Shown here piece by piece: positions 46,416 to 56,733 of a stretch of 64,000 bases of DNA. The notes beneath the pieces are model-generated. The model worked only from the letters and a program-made list of their open reading frames with translations, did not search any database and was not told the DNA's origin. Where the stretch lies: positions 4,278,001-4,342,000 of the forward strand of contig JANATG010000001.1 in NCBI GenBank assembly GCA_029449235.1. The letters are read 5' to 3'. The stretch is from Linnemannia schmuckeri. Lineage: Eukaryota > Mortierellomycota > Mortierellomycetes > Mortierellales > Mortierellaceae. Position 1 is the first letter of the stretch. Each line of letters starts with the position of its first letter. The translations under genes and the position numbers were made by a program.

Positions 46416-49313
46416 ATGTCTCGCCCAAAGCGTCATTCGACAGCAACAACAACTCAAACAAACAACAACGCAGACTCAGTCCTGAACGACCAACACCACC
46501 ACCTTCTTTCCGATCTCTATCCTACCCCATACACATCCCCTTCTCTAGCTCCAACGCGACACCACCCGCCCCCTTCCCACTTATCCTCCTATTCTACCAC
46601 TTCCTCGACCACTTTCACTACCACCACAACGTCGTCCTCTTCTTCTTCTTCGTACCATACCATTGCCGGTGCTGCTGCTGCACACCTGATCAAGCAAAAG
46701 CAACAACTCCAACAGCAACAACAGCAAGCGATCCACGACAATGCACACACTCTCCCTGCCAAGGCTCGCGGGTCCTCCACGACCACTGCAGCGGCTATCT
46801 TCAATATCCCAGCCCCGCCTCGCAAGCCTGGCAGTAGTCGTATTGGACAGTCTATCCTGGGCCAGCTCTTGGCTGCCCATTCTCCAGGAGGACGCAATAA
46901 CAATGGAGGAGGTGGTGGTAGCGAGTTGTCATCGGAGACACATCGACCCAAGGAACAGCAGCGGCGGTCGGTTTTCCCTGCCAGTTGGGGGTTGAATTTT
47001 TCTTCCTCTTCAAAGTCTAGGACCATGCAGCATGGCGCGCCGTCCTTGGCTTCGAAACACTCTTCCTCCTCCACGGCAACTTCTTCTACAGTAACAGCAC
47101 CAAAAATAGGAGTAGTAGGAAGCGTTCTTCCGCCTGGAGGACCGCTGTTGCCTTCGCAGCAGTTGATGGAGAACCCTGAACCGATGGACCGTTTGCAACC
47201 GGTGCTGCCCTCTGTCTGGCTGGAGAATATTTTTTTGGGCTTATCGCGCGCGGATCTTAACATCCCTCCTCACTACGCGACACTCCCACGAGTCAATTGG
47301 CAGGATGAGCAACAGCAGCCACCGGTCTTTCCAGGATTGGGTCCTCGACTGAAGAAAGAGGACAAGCCTTCCTCCAGCAGAAGTGCTCGACTCTCGTCTT
47401 CATCAGCAGTAGCAGCAGTAGCAGGAACAACATCTCTTCATCCCTCTTCTTCTTCGACCCTGCATCCAAGGGCACATCAGACACTGCACAAGAAGAGCTC
47501 TGTCTGTGAACTGGCGCTTGGAGACGATGCTCGTGAACTATTCCAACAGAACCGACCCAAAACACTCTCGTCGGCGGTTATCCAGTCGCAGATTGTACCG
47601 ATGAAAGAGTCGTTGAGAAATAATATGCGTCAGCGATCCTTGGATTCTTCGACCACGTTTGCGCCTTCAAGTGTTACCAAGCCCGTGTCCGAACCTTCAC
47701 CCAAACATCGGGAGTCTTCTGGATCGGTCAACACTGCTCACACATCGAGTTCACAGGAACAGGTGCATGCACAGACACCAACGACGGTCAAGACGACAAG
47801 AGGGCGATTCACGATCGAGTCCCAGTCGGCGTTGCCAAGTCCTGCCAGGACGCGTACTCTGAGCTGCACCTCTTCCACTGCGTTAAACTATGGAGAATCA
47901 TCATCATCATCATCATCGTATTCGCCCTCGCTCGCGCCTTCGTCAATACTGTCTCCAGGAGTACATCAGGATCGTGGGATGCCACGGAGACGGATGGACA
48001 GGACTGCCTCGTTCTCGATGTCGCCTTCTTCGCCAATCCTCTCCCACTCCTTTCCTTCATCACGATCTCTGAATTCTCCCTCGTTCCCACCCTCTCCTCG
48101 CCTTTCTCCCCTGTCCGCGAACCATATCAACCACAACAACAACAACAACAACAACAGTGACAGCAGCAACACCATCAACACGACGTCGTCTCCCATATCA
48201 ATCCCATCTCGAACGTCTTCTCCTGCTTCCTCGCCTAGCGGTCGGTCGTCTCATCAACGCTCACAATCAAGCACGTCCTCAATGTCGTCGTCCAGGTTCT
48301 CACAGGTCATTATCCCTCCACCTGCATCGGCTGCTTCACTCCAGTTTGCGTCATTTTCGTCCATCGGATCCCCCTCTCGGTCCTCTGCACCCTCAGCTAC
48401 TAATACTGCTGGGGAATCGTCTAGTTGGGTGACTACCACCGGTGATTCTTTGGTGATGGAGAAGCGACCCAATAATTCTGGTGGAAGCAACAATATCAGG
48501 AACTTGTCAATCCAGATCGTTGAGGCCGACCAGACTTCAAGAAATAGCAGTCGGGCGAGTCGTCGAACACTGGAGTATGAAGGCGAACCGACATCCGTCC
48601 ACCCCTTGGACGAGTACCTTGCTGCAGTCTCCTCAGCTTCTACAACCCCTGCTACTACAGGTGGTGCTGTTACGAGAGAGGATGGGTTGATCAGGACACA
48701 CCAGACTATGAACCGCGTACACCCGAGCCTGGACCAGGACTTTGTCGATTCCCCCGGTGGATCTGAGGGCAGCAGCAGTCTAGGCAGTCGCGTTGGAAGT
48801 ATCAACGGTGGTGGCAGCAGTACCTTTTTGGTGCCCCCTGATCGTCGCGCTTCGGATAACGCCCACCAGAAACAGTACGACGGAGGACTTAGTTACTTTG
48901 ATCGTACATCTCCTGGATCCTTCCGGCCTCGATCCCTGTCAGCAACCAACCTGGACTCTGTTGGAACCAACAATGGAAGCACCCCAAGTCTGCATCAGCA
49001 GCTGTCGTGGGCTGACCGGACAGCCATGCAGCGCGAGGGGTCTTCTCCTTCCCGGTCCTTCGAGACCGGAACCCCTCCCATCAGTGGTTCCTCCTCCCTG
49101 TCACCCCATTTGCATCCCAGCAATGGAGGAGGAGAACTGAGCGACGTGGTGATGGTGAAGAGCGCCAAGGGTAGAATGTTCACCGTTGAACGCCAAACGA
49201 CCCTTCCACCTGCGAGCCCTACGAGGAGCAGTCGGTTTATTGTTGTATCCTCGACGGAGGATATGTGTTTGTCGTCTCCTTCTCCGTTAACTCCCCATCA
49301 TGCCCTTCATTGA
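46416..49313 (+). CDS. Large serine-rich, mostly disordered protein
   Basis: This intronless gene encodes 965 residues. It has no transmembrane segment, signal peptide or known fold. Ser/Thr/Asn/Gln tracts dominate, including a Gln run after AHLIKQKQQL and an Asn run near residue 570. One short region looks structured: RLQPVLPSVWLENIFLGLSR, then ADLNIPPHYATLPRVNW (about residues 265-300). A related motif occurs twice, TTRGRFTIESQSALPSPART (about 460-480) and KSAKGRMFTVERQTTLPPAS (about 913-935); it is the only duplicated, conserved-looking element. Many SP/TP and RxxS sites suggest phosphorylation. Similar fungal proteins are often regulators of kinases, polarity or transcription, but I cannot assign one. 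The start ATG follows a long pyrimidine-rich leader. Confidence 0.75.
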   Translation: MSRPKRHSTATTTQTNNNADSVLNDQHHHLLSDLYPTPYTSPSLAPTRHHPPPSHLSSYSTTSSTTFTTTTTSSSSSSSYHTIAGAAAAHLIKQKQQLQQQQQQAIHDNAHTLPAKARGSSTTTAAAIFNIPAPPRKPGSSRIGQSILGQLLAAHSPGGRNNNGGGGGSELSSETHRPKEQQRRSVFPASWGLNFSSSSKSRTMQHGAPSLASKHSSSSTATSSTVTAPKIGVVGSVLPPGGPLLPSQQLMENPEPMDRLQPVLPSVWLENIFLGLSRADLNIPPHYATLPRVNWQDEQQQPPVFPGLGPRLKKEDKPSSSRSARLSSSSAVAAVAGTTSLHPSSSSTLHPRAHQTLHKKSSVCELALGDDARELFQQNRPKTLSSAVIQSQIVPMKESLRNNMRQRSLDSSTTFAPSSVTKPVSEPSPKHRESSGSVNTAHTSSSQEQVHAQTPTTVKTTRGRFTIESQSALPSPARTRTLSCTSSTALNYGESSSSSSSYSPSLAPSSILSPGVHQDRGMPRRRMDRTASFSMSPSSPILSHSFPSSRSLNSPSFPPSPRLSPLSANHINHNNNNNNNSDSSNTINTTSSPISIPSRTSSPASSPSGRSSHQRSQSSTSSMSSSRFSQVIIPPPASAASLQFASFSSIGSPSRSSAPSATNTAGESSSWVTTTGDSLVMEKRPNNSGGSNNIRNLSIQIVEADQTSRNSSRASRRTLEYEGEPTSVHPLDEYLAAVSSASTTPATTGGAVTREDGLIRTHQTMNRVHPSLDQDFVDSPGGSEGSSSLGSRVGSINGGGSSTFLVPPDRRASDNAHQKQYDGGLSYFDRTSPGSFRPRSLSATNLDSVGTNNGSTPSLHQQLSWADRTAMQREGSSPSRSFETGTPPISGSSSLSPHLHPSNGGGELSDVVMVKSAKGRMFTVERQTTLPPASPTRSSRFIVVSSTEDMCLSSPSPLTPHHALH

Positions 49314-52300
49314 AGTTGGCTTCTGTTTTTATACTTGTCTTTTTATACACCAAACTCCCCTTGTATTTTTACTTCCTTTTTTTTTTTTTAATCATGAACA
49401 TGGACATGATCACTTACGCGAGCAATCATTATCAAATACCAAAAAATAAACGTTTATGGATTATGGGTCATGAATATCATGCATTTGCAGTGGGACGACT
49501 GTGTTTCTACCGAAAGAGATGAAAAAAGTGGATATGGATGATAGAAGGGTGAAAAGAACAAAAGAAAAACAAGATGCGGGTGGGGAAGAGAAGAGGGGGT
49601 GTAACATTGAGAAACACTGCATAAAGAAACTGGCGCGTTTGTTTGTTGGCACCTGACGACAGAACGGAATGATTGACACCTGCCGTGCGGCTGTTCAGTG
49701 CATCATTACTCACTCCTCCGAGTTCTGGTCTGGCCTGTTCTGGTTCGAGTCTCTGGTTTCGAAGACGCTCATCTTCTTGTTCCCTCGTCTAATCCTTCGT
49801 GTTTATACTATGCTTGTGTCTAGAGGGCAGCTGGACTGAGCAAAGCTAAAGTCTTTCTTTGTTCCTTCCTTTGCTCTTTCTTTTTTCTTGGCCTTCGCTT
49901 CCCGATCGATGTCTTGTTAGGGTTTCTTTTTCTCTTTTTTGGTTCTCAGGACGTTCCCGATGATTCTCGCTCCGCTCCTACTTCCAACAAAAGATTATTT
50001 TTTTTTTTAAGTCAGACACCGACCGGGCCAGTCAAATCAAGTCGAAGTTCAAAAGGAAAGAAACATGACCGACCACACTGACGCTGCAAAAGAAAAAGAG
50101 AGAAATGAGCTTTCCCGCCCTTCTGTAAAAGAGTTGCTTCCTTTTTTAGGAAACTCTCAGGGTTGTCCTTTTTTCACTCCTCCCGGACTCGGCTCTCGAC
50201 CACTCTTTCTCTCTTTCTCTCGCTGACTTTAATGCAACGGTGTTCGGAGGAACAGAGGCTGAGAATAACGAGAAGGAAAGAAGTTGCGCCTAAAACCCAA
50301 AAAGGAGGCGGTGTGCGTCACTGGGTCGAGTCGGTCGGGGTAGTCAGGGAACCCTGTCTGGTTCCGTACTTATTTGCACCTCCTCTTATTTCTTTCTTCT
50401 TTTCTTGTTTTCACTTTCCCAACTTTCCTCTATTGCTCTCATATCCTTCTCCTTCCACTGCATACACCACTCTCTCTTTCTACCTCTCTCACTCAACAAC
50501 AACACCAGTAACTACCAACACCAACAACAACCCACATACACTTTCTTCATCGATAAAACAAGTCCTCTTACATCCTTCATATCCATCAATCAACAATCAG
50601 CAACACAACAGCAATGTACACACATCAAGGTACAATATCCTAACCACGCCTTTATATCTGCCTCCTGTCAATTACCCACGCTCTCCTCCTTTCAACACTT
50701 TCTTTTCTCCCTTTTCCCGTCACCCCTGCCCTCACTTCCCCCGCATTACAGTTTTTCTCCCACACTTGTTTTGTGACCTATGGGAAACGAAAGGCAAAAA
50801 CATAAAAAAAAGTAAAACAATGAAAAGGGCTCTGTGCATTATTTTCCCATTTCTTTTTCTCCACAAAAAAAAAACATTGGGGAGGTCTGAGGTACAAGAC
50901 TAAGGGAGAAGTGCTCGTTCCTTTTGCTCTCTTAGCTCCTTCATTTTTATTGTTTATTTGTGTGAGTAAAGACCATGGGGTTCCTTTAGGCATTTGTTTT
51001 TTTTTGCATTAATCGACAACGAACGGTTCAGTTGTCCAGGCTCGGAGAGTAACTTCACCACTCACCTCTAAAGGCTTTCCAATTTCCTATACACACATAT
51101 CCTTACATAAGAAACATCCACCCACGTTCCCTTTCTCCGAGTGAAATAAGGGAGCAAGATGAACAATCGAGCCGCCTCTCGACTTTTTCTTCTTGATCTT
51201 TTGTACTCCTTTCTGATCCTTCGTTGCTCCAACACCAACCAATTAATTGTTCACGCATCCTAACAGTCGATGATGGGAACGTCCTTTACTTTTAATCGTG
51301 CAGCGATAATCTATCGAGCGATCTCGACTATTCGCTCTGTTTGTTTGTTAGTTCGTTTGTTTGTTGGTCCTGTGAGTAGGACTGGGCCAAAGGGGGGCAG
51401 GAAGACAGACGGTGAGCAAGCCTCTATGTTTTGCATTTCTTCTACTTTGTTATTTGGGTTTGTGTTTGTGTTGCCATTATGCCAAAATTTTCTTGGTTCC
51501 TTTTTTTTCTCCACACTTTTTCATTCAATTGCCTCCTTGCTTCTTCTCTCTTCTTGCTTGGGTGAAAAGGAGTGAGTCGATGAACCGATGATGATTGCTG
51601 ATGATGATCCATCGGATAACAATGCAGGCTGTTCCTGTTCAACCAAAACGCATCGAGAACGAACAAGAGTGAGAGTGAACCCAGCGGAACATTGAACGAC
51701 AAGAGAGTGGGCCATCTGATCTTCCTCTTCATTGTTTATTGTTTGTTTATGTCTTTCCTATTTATTTTTTCCTCCACTCCGACTTGCTCGCTGTTCATGA
51801 TCCCTGCCTTTCGCCCTTTTTTTATGCTCAGCAAAGTAACAACCGTAGGAAGAAAAACTTTTTCTTTTGTTCAAAGCCCTTCTCAGCTCCTCGAGTAATC
51901 AAACACAAACAAAAGAGAAGAGCCGCAACACTACTTGCAACACACCACAAAGAGGAGAAAAATCCCTCAGATTAAAAGAAAAGAGGGGATGTGGCCGCTC
52001 AAGGAGATGTTTATGTTTGAGTTCAAGAAAACACGATAGCAAACGTGGAAGAAAAAATAAGAGGAAAAGAAAAAAAAAGGGGAGGATAGGATGGATGATG
52101 ATCTCTTTGCGTTCTTTTTTTTTCTTGAACGATACTGCTTGCTGCAATGAGGGCATCGAGCATGGAGCATGGTTGGCGCATAAAGCAATGGGCAAAAAAA
52201 AAGCGAAATAAGCACCGTCTTTCATCGACCATCGACTTATTGGCCCATTGACCCATTAAGCAATTGACCAAACAAAAAGTGCATCCTATTATGCAAAATC

Positions 52301-53136
52301 CCAACCACCATCTACCATCCCTCTTTCAGAAAAAAAACGATGTGTGCAATGTAATAATATTACATCTATGAACGCATAGCTGGCATGGGTTCACAAGTTC
52401 ATATTAGCATGGGAAAAGATCGAAAAGAGAGAGAGGGATAAAAATTGGACTATGATTCCAGGCATCCTCGCTCTCTCGTTCTCTCATGAGCGGGTAAAAG
52501 AGAAAAAGCAAACGAGCGGGTAGAAAAAGTAAAATGGGCGCATGGCCTCAGCGCACATATTTTTTTAAAAATAATGGTCCCCCGGGCCAAACTCTAAGCA
52601 ACAACAGACATGTCATACATGACCTTCTTGCTTGAGAGAAGAAGAGACAAATTTTCAACTCAAAAATGGACATCCGTTCCAGTCCCTATCCTTTGTGTCT
52701 CGTAATGTGCCCTTCTCCTCCTCCTCCCTGATGTCACCGGTGCGCCTCTTTGTTGACTCGACTTGACCTGGTGTACCTTTCTCGTCGTTGATGTCTGTTA
52801 TGCAATTGAACGAGAGGACTCGCTCTCCTCCCCTTTCTCTTCTGTTGACTGCCAACAGTATTATTACTTTTTTTTTTTCTATTCCCCCACATATACAAAC
52901 AAACAAAACCCTTCACCCACTTCATAACTACTACATCACCTTTCTACTTTCCCTCTCCTTCTTTTTCTTCAACTATTCTTTCTTTTCTCTTTTCTTCTTC
53001 CTCTTCATTCCTTCTTCCTTTTCTCTTTTCTTCAGCTTTACCGTTAACATACCCCCCCCCCCCACTCTCACTCTTCATACCAATACTCCTTCTCTAACGT
53101 CAATACCCTCTTCTACCTAATACAGATAATACAAAC
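49314..53136. other. 3.8-kb intergenic region
   Basis: No gene is supportable. Around 50400-50640 a pyrimidine-rich promoter-like block is followed by a CAACAACA-rich leader and a short ATG exon-like sequence (ATGTACACACATCAAG, then GTACAA). This would fit the start of a transcript, but no coding continuation is visible. 52700-53136 is the promoter and leader of the arrestin gene, including a 13-base C run near 53051-53063. Confidence 0.45.
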
Positions 53137-54678
53137 ATGACGGACATACACACACACCCACATACCCACGCTCACGCTAATGTCCATACCTCGCACTCAG
53201 AGATGCCCATCCTCCCAAGGCACCCCCACACCCTCGCCGTATCCACCTCACCCCTCATCCCTACTACCTCTTCCTCAAATCGATACTCCAACTCTTCAAC
53301 GCCGTCCTCAAGTTCACATCCGTCGTCTCCCCACAACCTCGAACGACCCGCCTCGGCCCTCGCCGTCACCTCAAGTCCTATGCCCAAACTTTTCAAGGTC
53401 GAGATTGCAAACAATGGCGACTGCAAAGGCTCATGTCCCATCTTCTACCCAAGTGATCTCATCCACGGAATGGTCTACCTCACCCTCGACAAACCCATGA
53501 CCCTCCCCGCCCTCAAGATCGTCTTTCGAGGCGAGTCCAACTACCCCTCCTCAAAACAGCAGGACCATCTCGATCATCATATGCGTCGGCTCTTCAGTGT
53601 TGCCATGACCCTTTGGGGATCCCGGGAACCGCTGCCAGAGGATCAATGGGGTCAACTCCCTGCTGGAAACCATATCTTCCCCTTTACGGTTCAATTGCCC
53701 GACAAGAACTTGCCAGCCTCGTTTGACCATCCCTGGCTCAAGAACCAATACACTCTCACGGCTTACTACCGACGACCTAATGGGCTCTCCAAATGGCAAT
53801 CCAAGGCCAAACCGATTCATTTCATGCCATTGTCGACCACAGGAGTAGAACATGGACCCATTCAGGAATCATGTCCCAAGATGGGCACCGCTCTGTTGCT
53901 TTCACATCCGGATCTGACTCCTGGAGGCAGAGTCCATGTCCGTCTGACGGCTGCTGCTGCGATCGACCGGTGTCAGTTTGCTTTGACGAGGCATATCCGG
54001 GCCAGGATTAATGACACTCTTTACCAGGAGGACGAGACTATTTGTCATTACGAACGGAAATCGATCCCCAAGGGCGAACTCTCGCTGGTCCTGCCCATCC
54101 CCAAGATCACCCCTCCTACCACGGAGTCGTCGAGTGCGTTGAAGATTACTTATTCTGTTCAGGTCTCGATCTGGAACGAACGGTTCTTTTTCAAAACGGA
54201 GAGTCATAACTTTGATTTCCCCATTGTGATCAGGACACTCCCCTCGTGCGACAACTCGACTTGCGAGGGACTGGATTGGTGCGAACCCAGTGTCGACCGG
54301 CCGACCTTCTTGACCGAGATCCCCATGCAACCTTTGCCGCTTTACGATGCTGACCAGTGCCCGCCTCAGTATACACTGGACCTACCGGCGTACGAGCAAG
54401 TCGTTGCACCTTCACCCACCGATTCTGTCGAGGCGCTTTCTATCCACAGCCACAGCAGCAGCGATGATCAGCAGTATTCCGGAGAGACAGGATCCTCCTC
54501 AAGGTGTCGGCATGCGCATCATCATGGACCCAATCATAGTCATAGTCATTCCCATATCCCTTCTGCGGACAGTGATCCTTCCTCTTCATCGTCATCGTCG
54601 TCGTCGTTGTTGTTGGCTGAGGATGCCATTGCCCGCTTTAATATCCAAGTCGTCCACGATGACCATGTACCATATTAA
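53137..54678 (+). CDS. Alpha-arrestin (ART/ARRDC-like) with PPxY motif
   Basis: This intronless gene encodes 513 residues. After a disordered His/Ser/Pro-rich head (about 85 residues), two arrestin sandwich domains follow. The N-domain has KLFKVEIANN, LIHGMVYLTL, ALKIVFRGES and FPFTVQLPDKNLPASFDH, the last a hallmark of the fold. The C-domain has GGRVHVRLTAAAAIDRC, LVLPIPKITPP and KITYSVQVSIW. The tail carries CPPQYTLDLPAYEQ, giving a PPxY motif (PPQY) and a nearby LPAY, as used by alpha-arrestins to recruit WW domains of the Rsp5/NEDD4 ubiquitin ligase to membrane transporters. A His-rich stretch (RHAHHHGPNHSHSHSH) and a Ser run lie near the C-terminus. It probably directs ubiquitin-dependent endocytosis of nutrient transporters; the cargo is unknown. 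Confidence 0.88.
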   Translation: MTDIHTHPHTHAHANVHTSHSEMPILPRHPHTLAVSTSPLIPTTSSSNRYSNSSTPSSSSHPSSPHNLERPASALAVTSSPMPKLFKVEIANNGDCKGSCPIFYPSDLIHGMVYLTLDKPMTLPALKIVFRGESNYPSSKQQDHLDHHMRRLFSVAMTLWGSREPLPEDQWGQLPAGNHIFPFTVQLPDKNLPASFDHPWLKNQYTLTAYYRRPNGLSKWQSKAKPIHFMPLSTTGVEHGPIQESCPKMGTALLLSHPDLTPGGRVHVRLTAAAAIDRCQFALTRHIRARINDTLYQEDETICHYERKSIPKGELSLVLPIPKITPPTTESSSALKITYSVQVSIWNERFFFKTESHNFDFPIVIRTLPSCDNSTCEGLDWCEPSVDRPTFLTEIPMQPLPLYDADQCPPQYTLDLPAYEQVVAPSPTDSVEALSIHSHSSSDDQQYSGETGSSSRCRHAHHHGPNHSHSHSHIPSADSDPSSSSSSSSSLLLAEDAIARFNIQVVHDDHVPY

Positions 54679-55448
54679 ATTACCTTTTTGTATTTTTTTC
54701 CCTTCTTATTCATTTGTGTAATTGTGAATGTGTAATATTGATGTGAGATGACTCTTGATGCTTTTGAGTGCATATGACATAGTTCATTGAGTCAGAGAGA
54801 GAAAGAGAGAGAGCGTGGAAAAAATAAATGGAGAGATTCGATTTTGGAATGCTGCAACCCCCTGTCGTATTTTACCCATTCCTTTCCTTGCGTAGGATCA
54901 TCCGCTAAACGTGTGCTTTGTGCGAGTCAAGCACATGTTTCTTAATGCATTTTTTTCATTTGCAACGGAAAATAAAAATGCCTCTCGTTCTCTCTCTCCT
55001 CGGGTAAACATTCCTGGAATGATTGATCGATTTGGATAGACTAAAAAAAAAGGCGGGTATGCGAGAATCGGGAAAGGTGAAGCTCTTTTTTTTTTTTTTT
55101 TGTCAATTGGGACTTCGCCCAATGCTCCATTTTTTTTTCGGGCACAGTCATCTCGACATTCTTTTTTTCAACAATAATCTACACATTGACTCATTCTACT
55201 GGGCAAAATAATTGATTCAATCCTTCACTTCAGAGAACAATAACTGATGACTTTGGAACTTTTCTACGACCAAAAGGCACTAACGTTCGACCAGAAATCC
55301 CTTTTTTTCGTGCGCTTTGCACAATGACCCAATTTGTGTAATTTTGGTGGCGTAAAATGTCACGTGCAGTTCGAGAATGAGTCAATCTTATGAGTATTAA
55401 TAGGACGAAGAAGTCAAGAAATCATCGAGCTTAGCATTAAGCTTCTAA
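54679..55448. other. Intergenic between arrestin gene and tRNA-Phe
   Basis: This is A/T-rich with several T-runs (for example 55085-55101). No gene is seen. Confidence 0.5.
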
Positions 55449-55455
55449 GCGACCT

Positions 55456-55496
<41 letters not shown>

Positions 55497-55521
55497 GTGT
55501 GTTCAATCCACACAGGTCGCA
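55449..55521 (+). tRNA. tRNA-Phe (GAA)
   Basis: The cloverleaf folds fully. The acceptor GCGACCT pairs with AGGTCGC, with D-arm GCTC/GAGC, anticodon stem TCAGA/TCTGA with loop CTGAAGA (anticodon GAA), and T-arm GTGTG/CACAC with loop TTCAATC. It has no intron, and the discriminator is A. Confidence 0.97.
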
Positions 55522-55524
55522 TTC

Positions 55525-55533
55525 TTTTTTTTT
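55525..55533 (+). terminator. Pol III terminator of tRNA-Phe
   Basis: A nine-T run starts four bases after the tRNA 3' end. Confidence 0.85.
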
Positions 55534-56094
55534 CCTTTCTTGACCCGACGACGAACAAGAGAGAAAGTTCAGCTTTTGTAGTGGCCGGGTGGAGCATGGT
55601 CCCATTCATTCGCTTTGATACGCTTGTTAGCTGCTTCTTTTTTTTGAAAGTGAGCGGATGAAGAGAGCATAGATGTGAACGAACGAACGATGATCGTTTT
55701 TTTGACGTGACAACCTGCTTTTAAGCGACAGCAAGATACAGTCCGACCCCAACTTCGTGCATGCATTTCAATCAGTAAGAGTTCTTTTTTTTTTTTTGGT
55801 CCTGACTATGGGAATCCTTCAATCGCTTTCGTCATCGGCCTCTTGTCCATCTGCAGCAAATCCTGTGTCCTCATCAAAACAAATTGCCCACTCCTGATAA
55901 AAAATTTCCCATCTCCCTCTTTTTTCTCCTCTTCCCCTCTTCTCCCTTTCTTCCCATTTTCCAACCTCATCTTCCCGCAGACACATTACACACTCAACTT
56001 TCCGAACAACTAACTACCTATTCTTCTCTGTTTTCTCTTTCCACCCTACTCCACCCCTCTCCCCCTCTTAACACCCCAGACCAAAACCACAAAA
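55534..56094. other. Spacer and leader of the HTH gene
   Basis: No gene is seen in the first part. 55905-56090 is a pyrimidine-rich promoter and CA-rich leader running into the HTH-gene ATG. Confidence 0.5.
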
Positions 56095-56733
56095 ATGTTG
56101 GACCCATTCCTACAAGGGCAGATAATCGGGATGCACAAGGCCGGACTCAAGAGCCGCAAAATTGCATTGGATCTCGCCGTTAACGACAGGACTGTCCGTG
56201 CAATCATCAAACGATATCAGGAACGAGGTACCCTTGCACCCAAACCCATCCCCGGACGACCTCGTCACTCTGACAGGCCTCCCTCTTCCAAGGATGTTGC
56301 TGATGCTGTCAACGAGGGAGGTGCAAAGGGAGAGGGAGCAGAAGGAGAAGAGGGTGGTGAAGGAGGAGCGATGGATATGACTGTTGACACATCGACGACG
56401 GATGGAGTGGAGACGATGATTAGCAAGAAGACAGGGAAAGTGATCAAGAAGAGAGGGAAGAGAGGGCCGTACAAAAAACGCGAGAAGGCTCCTGTTGTCG
56501 CACCCTTGGAGCCTGTCTTGATCGTACCTCAACCCGGAGCGGATGCCCTTGAAGTATCAGCAGCATCAGAAGGATCGGAAAGTGGAACCGCAGAGGTGAA
56601 AGATGGAGATCCTTCGATCACAGTTACGGCGACGAGTGTTCAGGAGAGGTCTGTGGTCAGGATCGAAGAACGTGAGAACGTCAAGGCAGGTTTCGTTGAG
56701 ACTGACGACATGAAGGACTCTGATATGACATGA
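56095..56733 (+). CDS. Small protein with transposase-type helix-turn-helix
   Basis: This intronless gene encodes 212 residues. Residues 1-60 form a helix-turn-helix like the first DNA-binding domain of Tc1/mariner transposases and paired-type domains: LQGQIIGMHKAGLKSRKIAL, then DLAVNDRTVRAIIKRYQERG, ending in PKPIPGRPRHSDR with a GRPR minor-groove element. A Gly/Glu-rich acidic linker leads to a second basic patch, KKRGKRGPYKKREK (about residues 116-132), which looks like a nuclear localisation or AT-hook-like segment. The C-terminal third is acidic and Ser/Val-rich. There is no catalytic DDE/D domain, and the frame, leader and codon usage look like a host gene. I infer a domesticated transposase DNA-binding domain acting as a nuclear regulator; its targets are unknown. 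A recently truncated transposon is less likely because no terminal repeats are seen nearby. Confidence 0.72.
   Translation: MLDPFLQGQIIGMHKAGLKSRKIALDLAVNDRTVRAIIKRYQERGTLAPKPIPGRPRHSDRPPSSKDVADAVNEGGAKGEGAEGEEGGEGGAMDMTVDTSTTDGVETMISKKTGKVIKKRGKRGPYKKREKAPVVAPLEPVLIVPQPGADALEVSAASEGSESGTAEVKDGDPSITVTATSVQERSVVRIEERENVKAGFVETDDMKDSDMT

Noticed and set aside
50163..50903. 246-codon ORF
   Set aside because: Low-complexity translation of a promoter and leader, with no recognisable protein feature.
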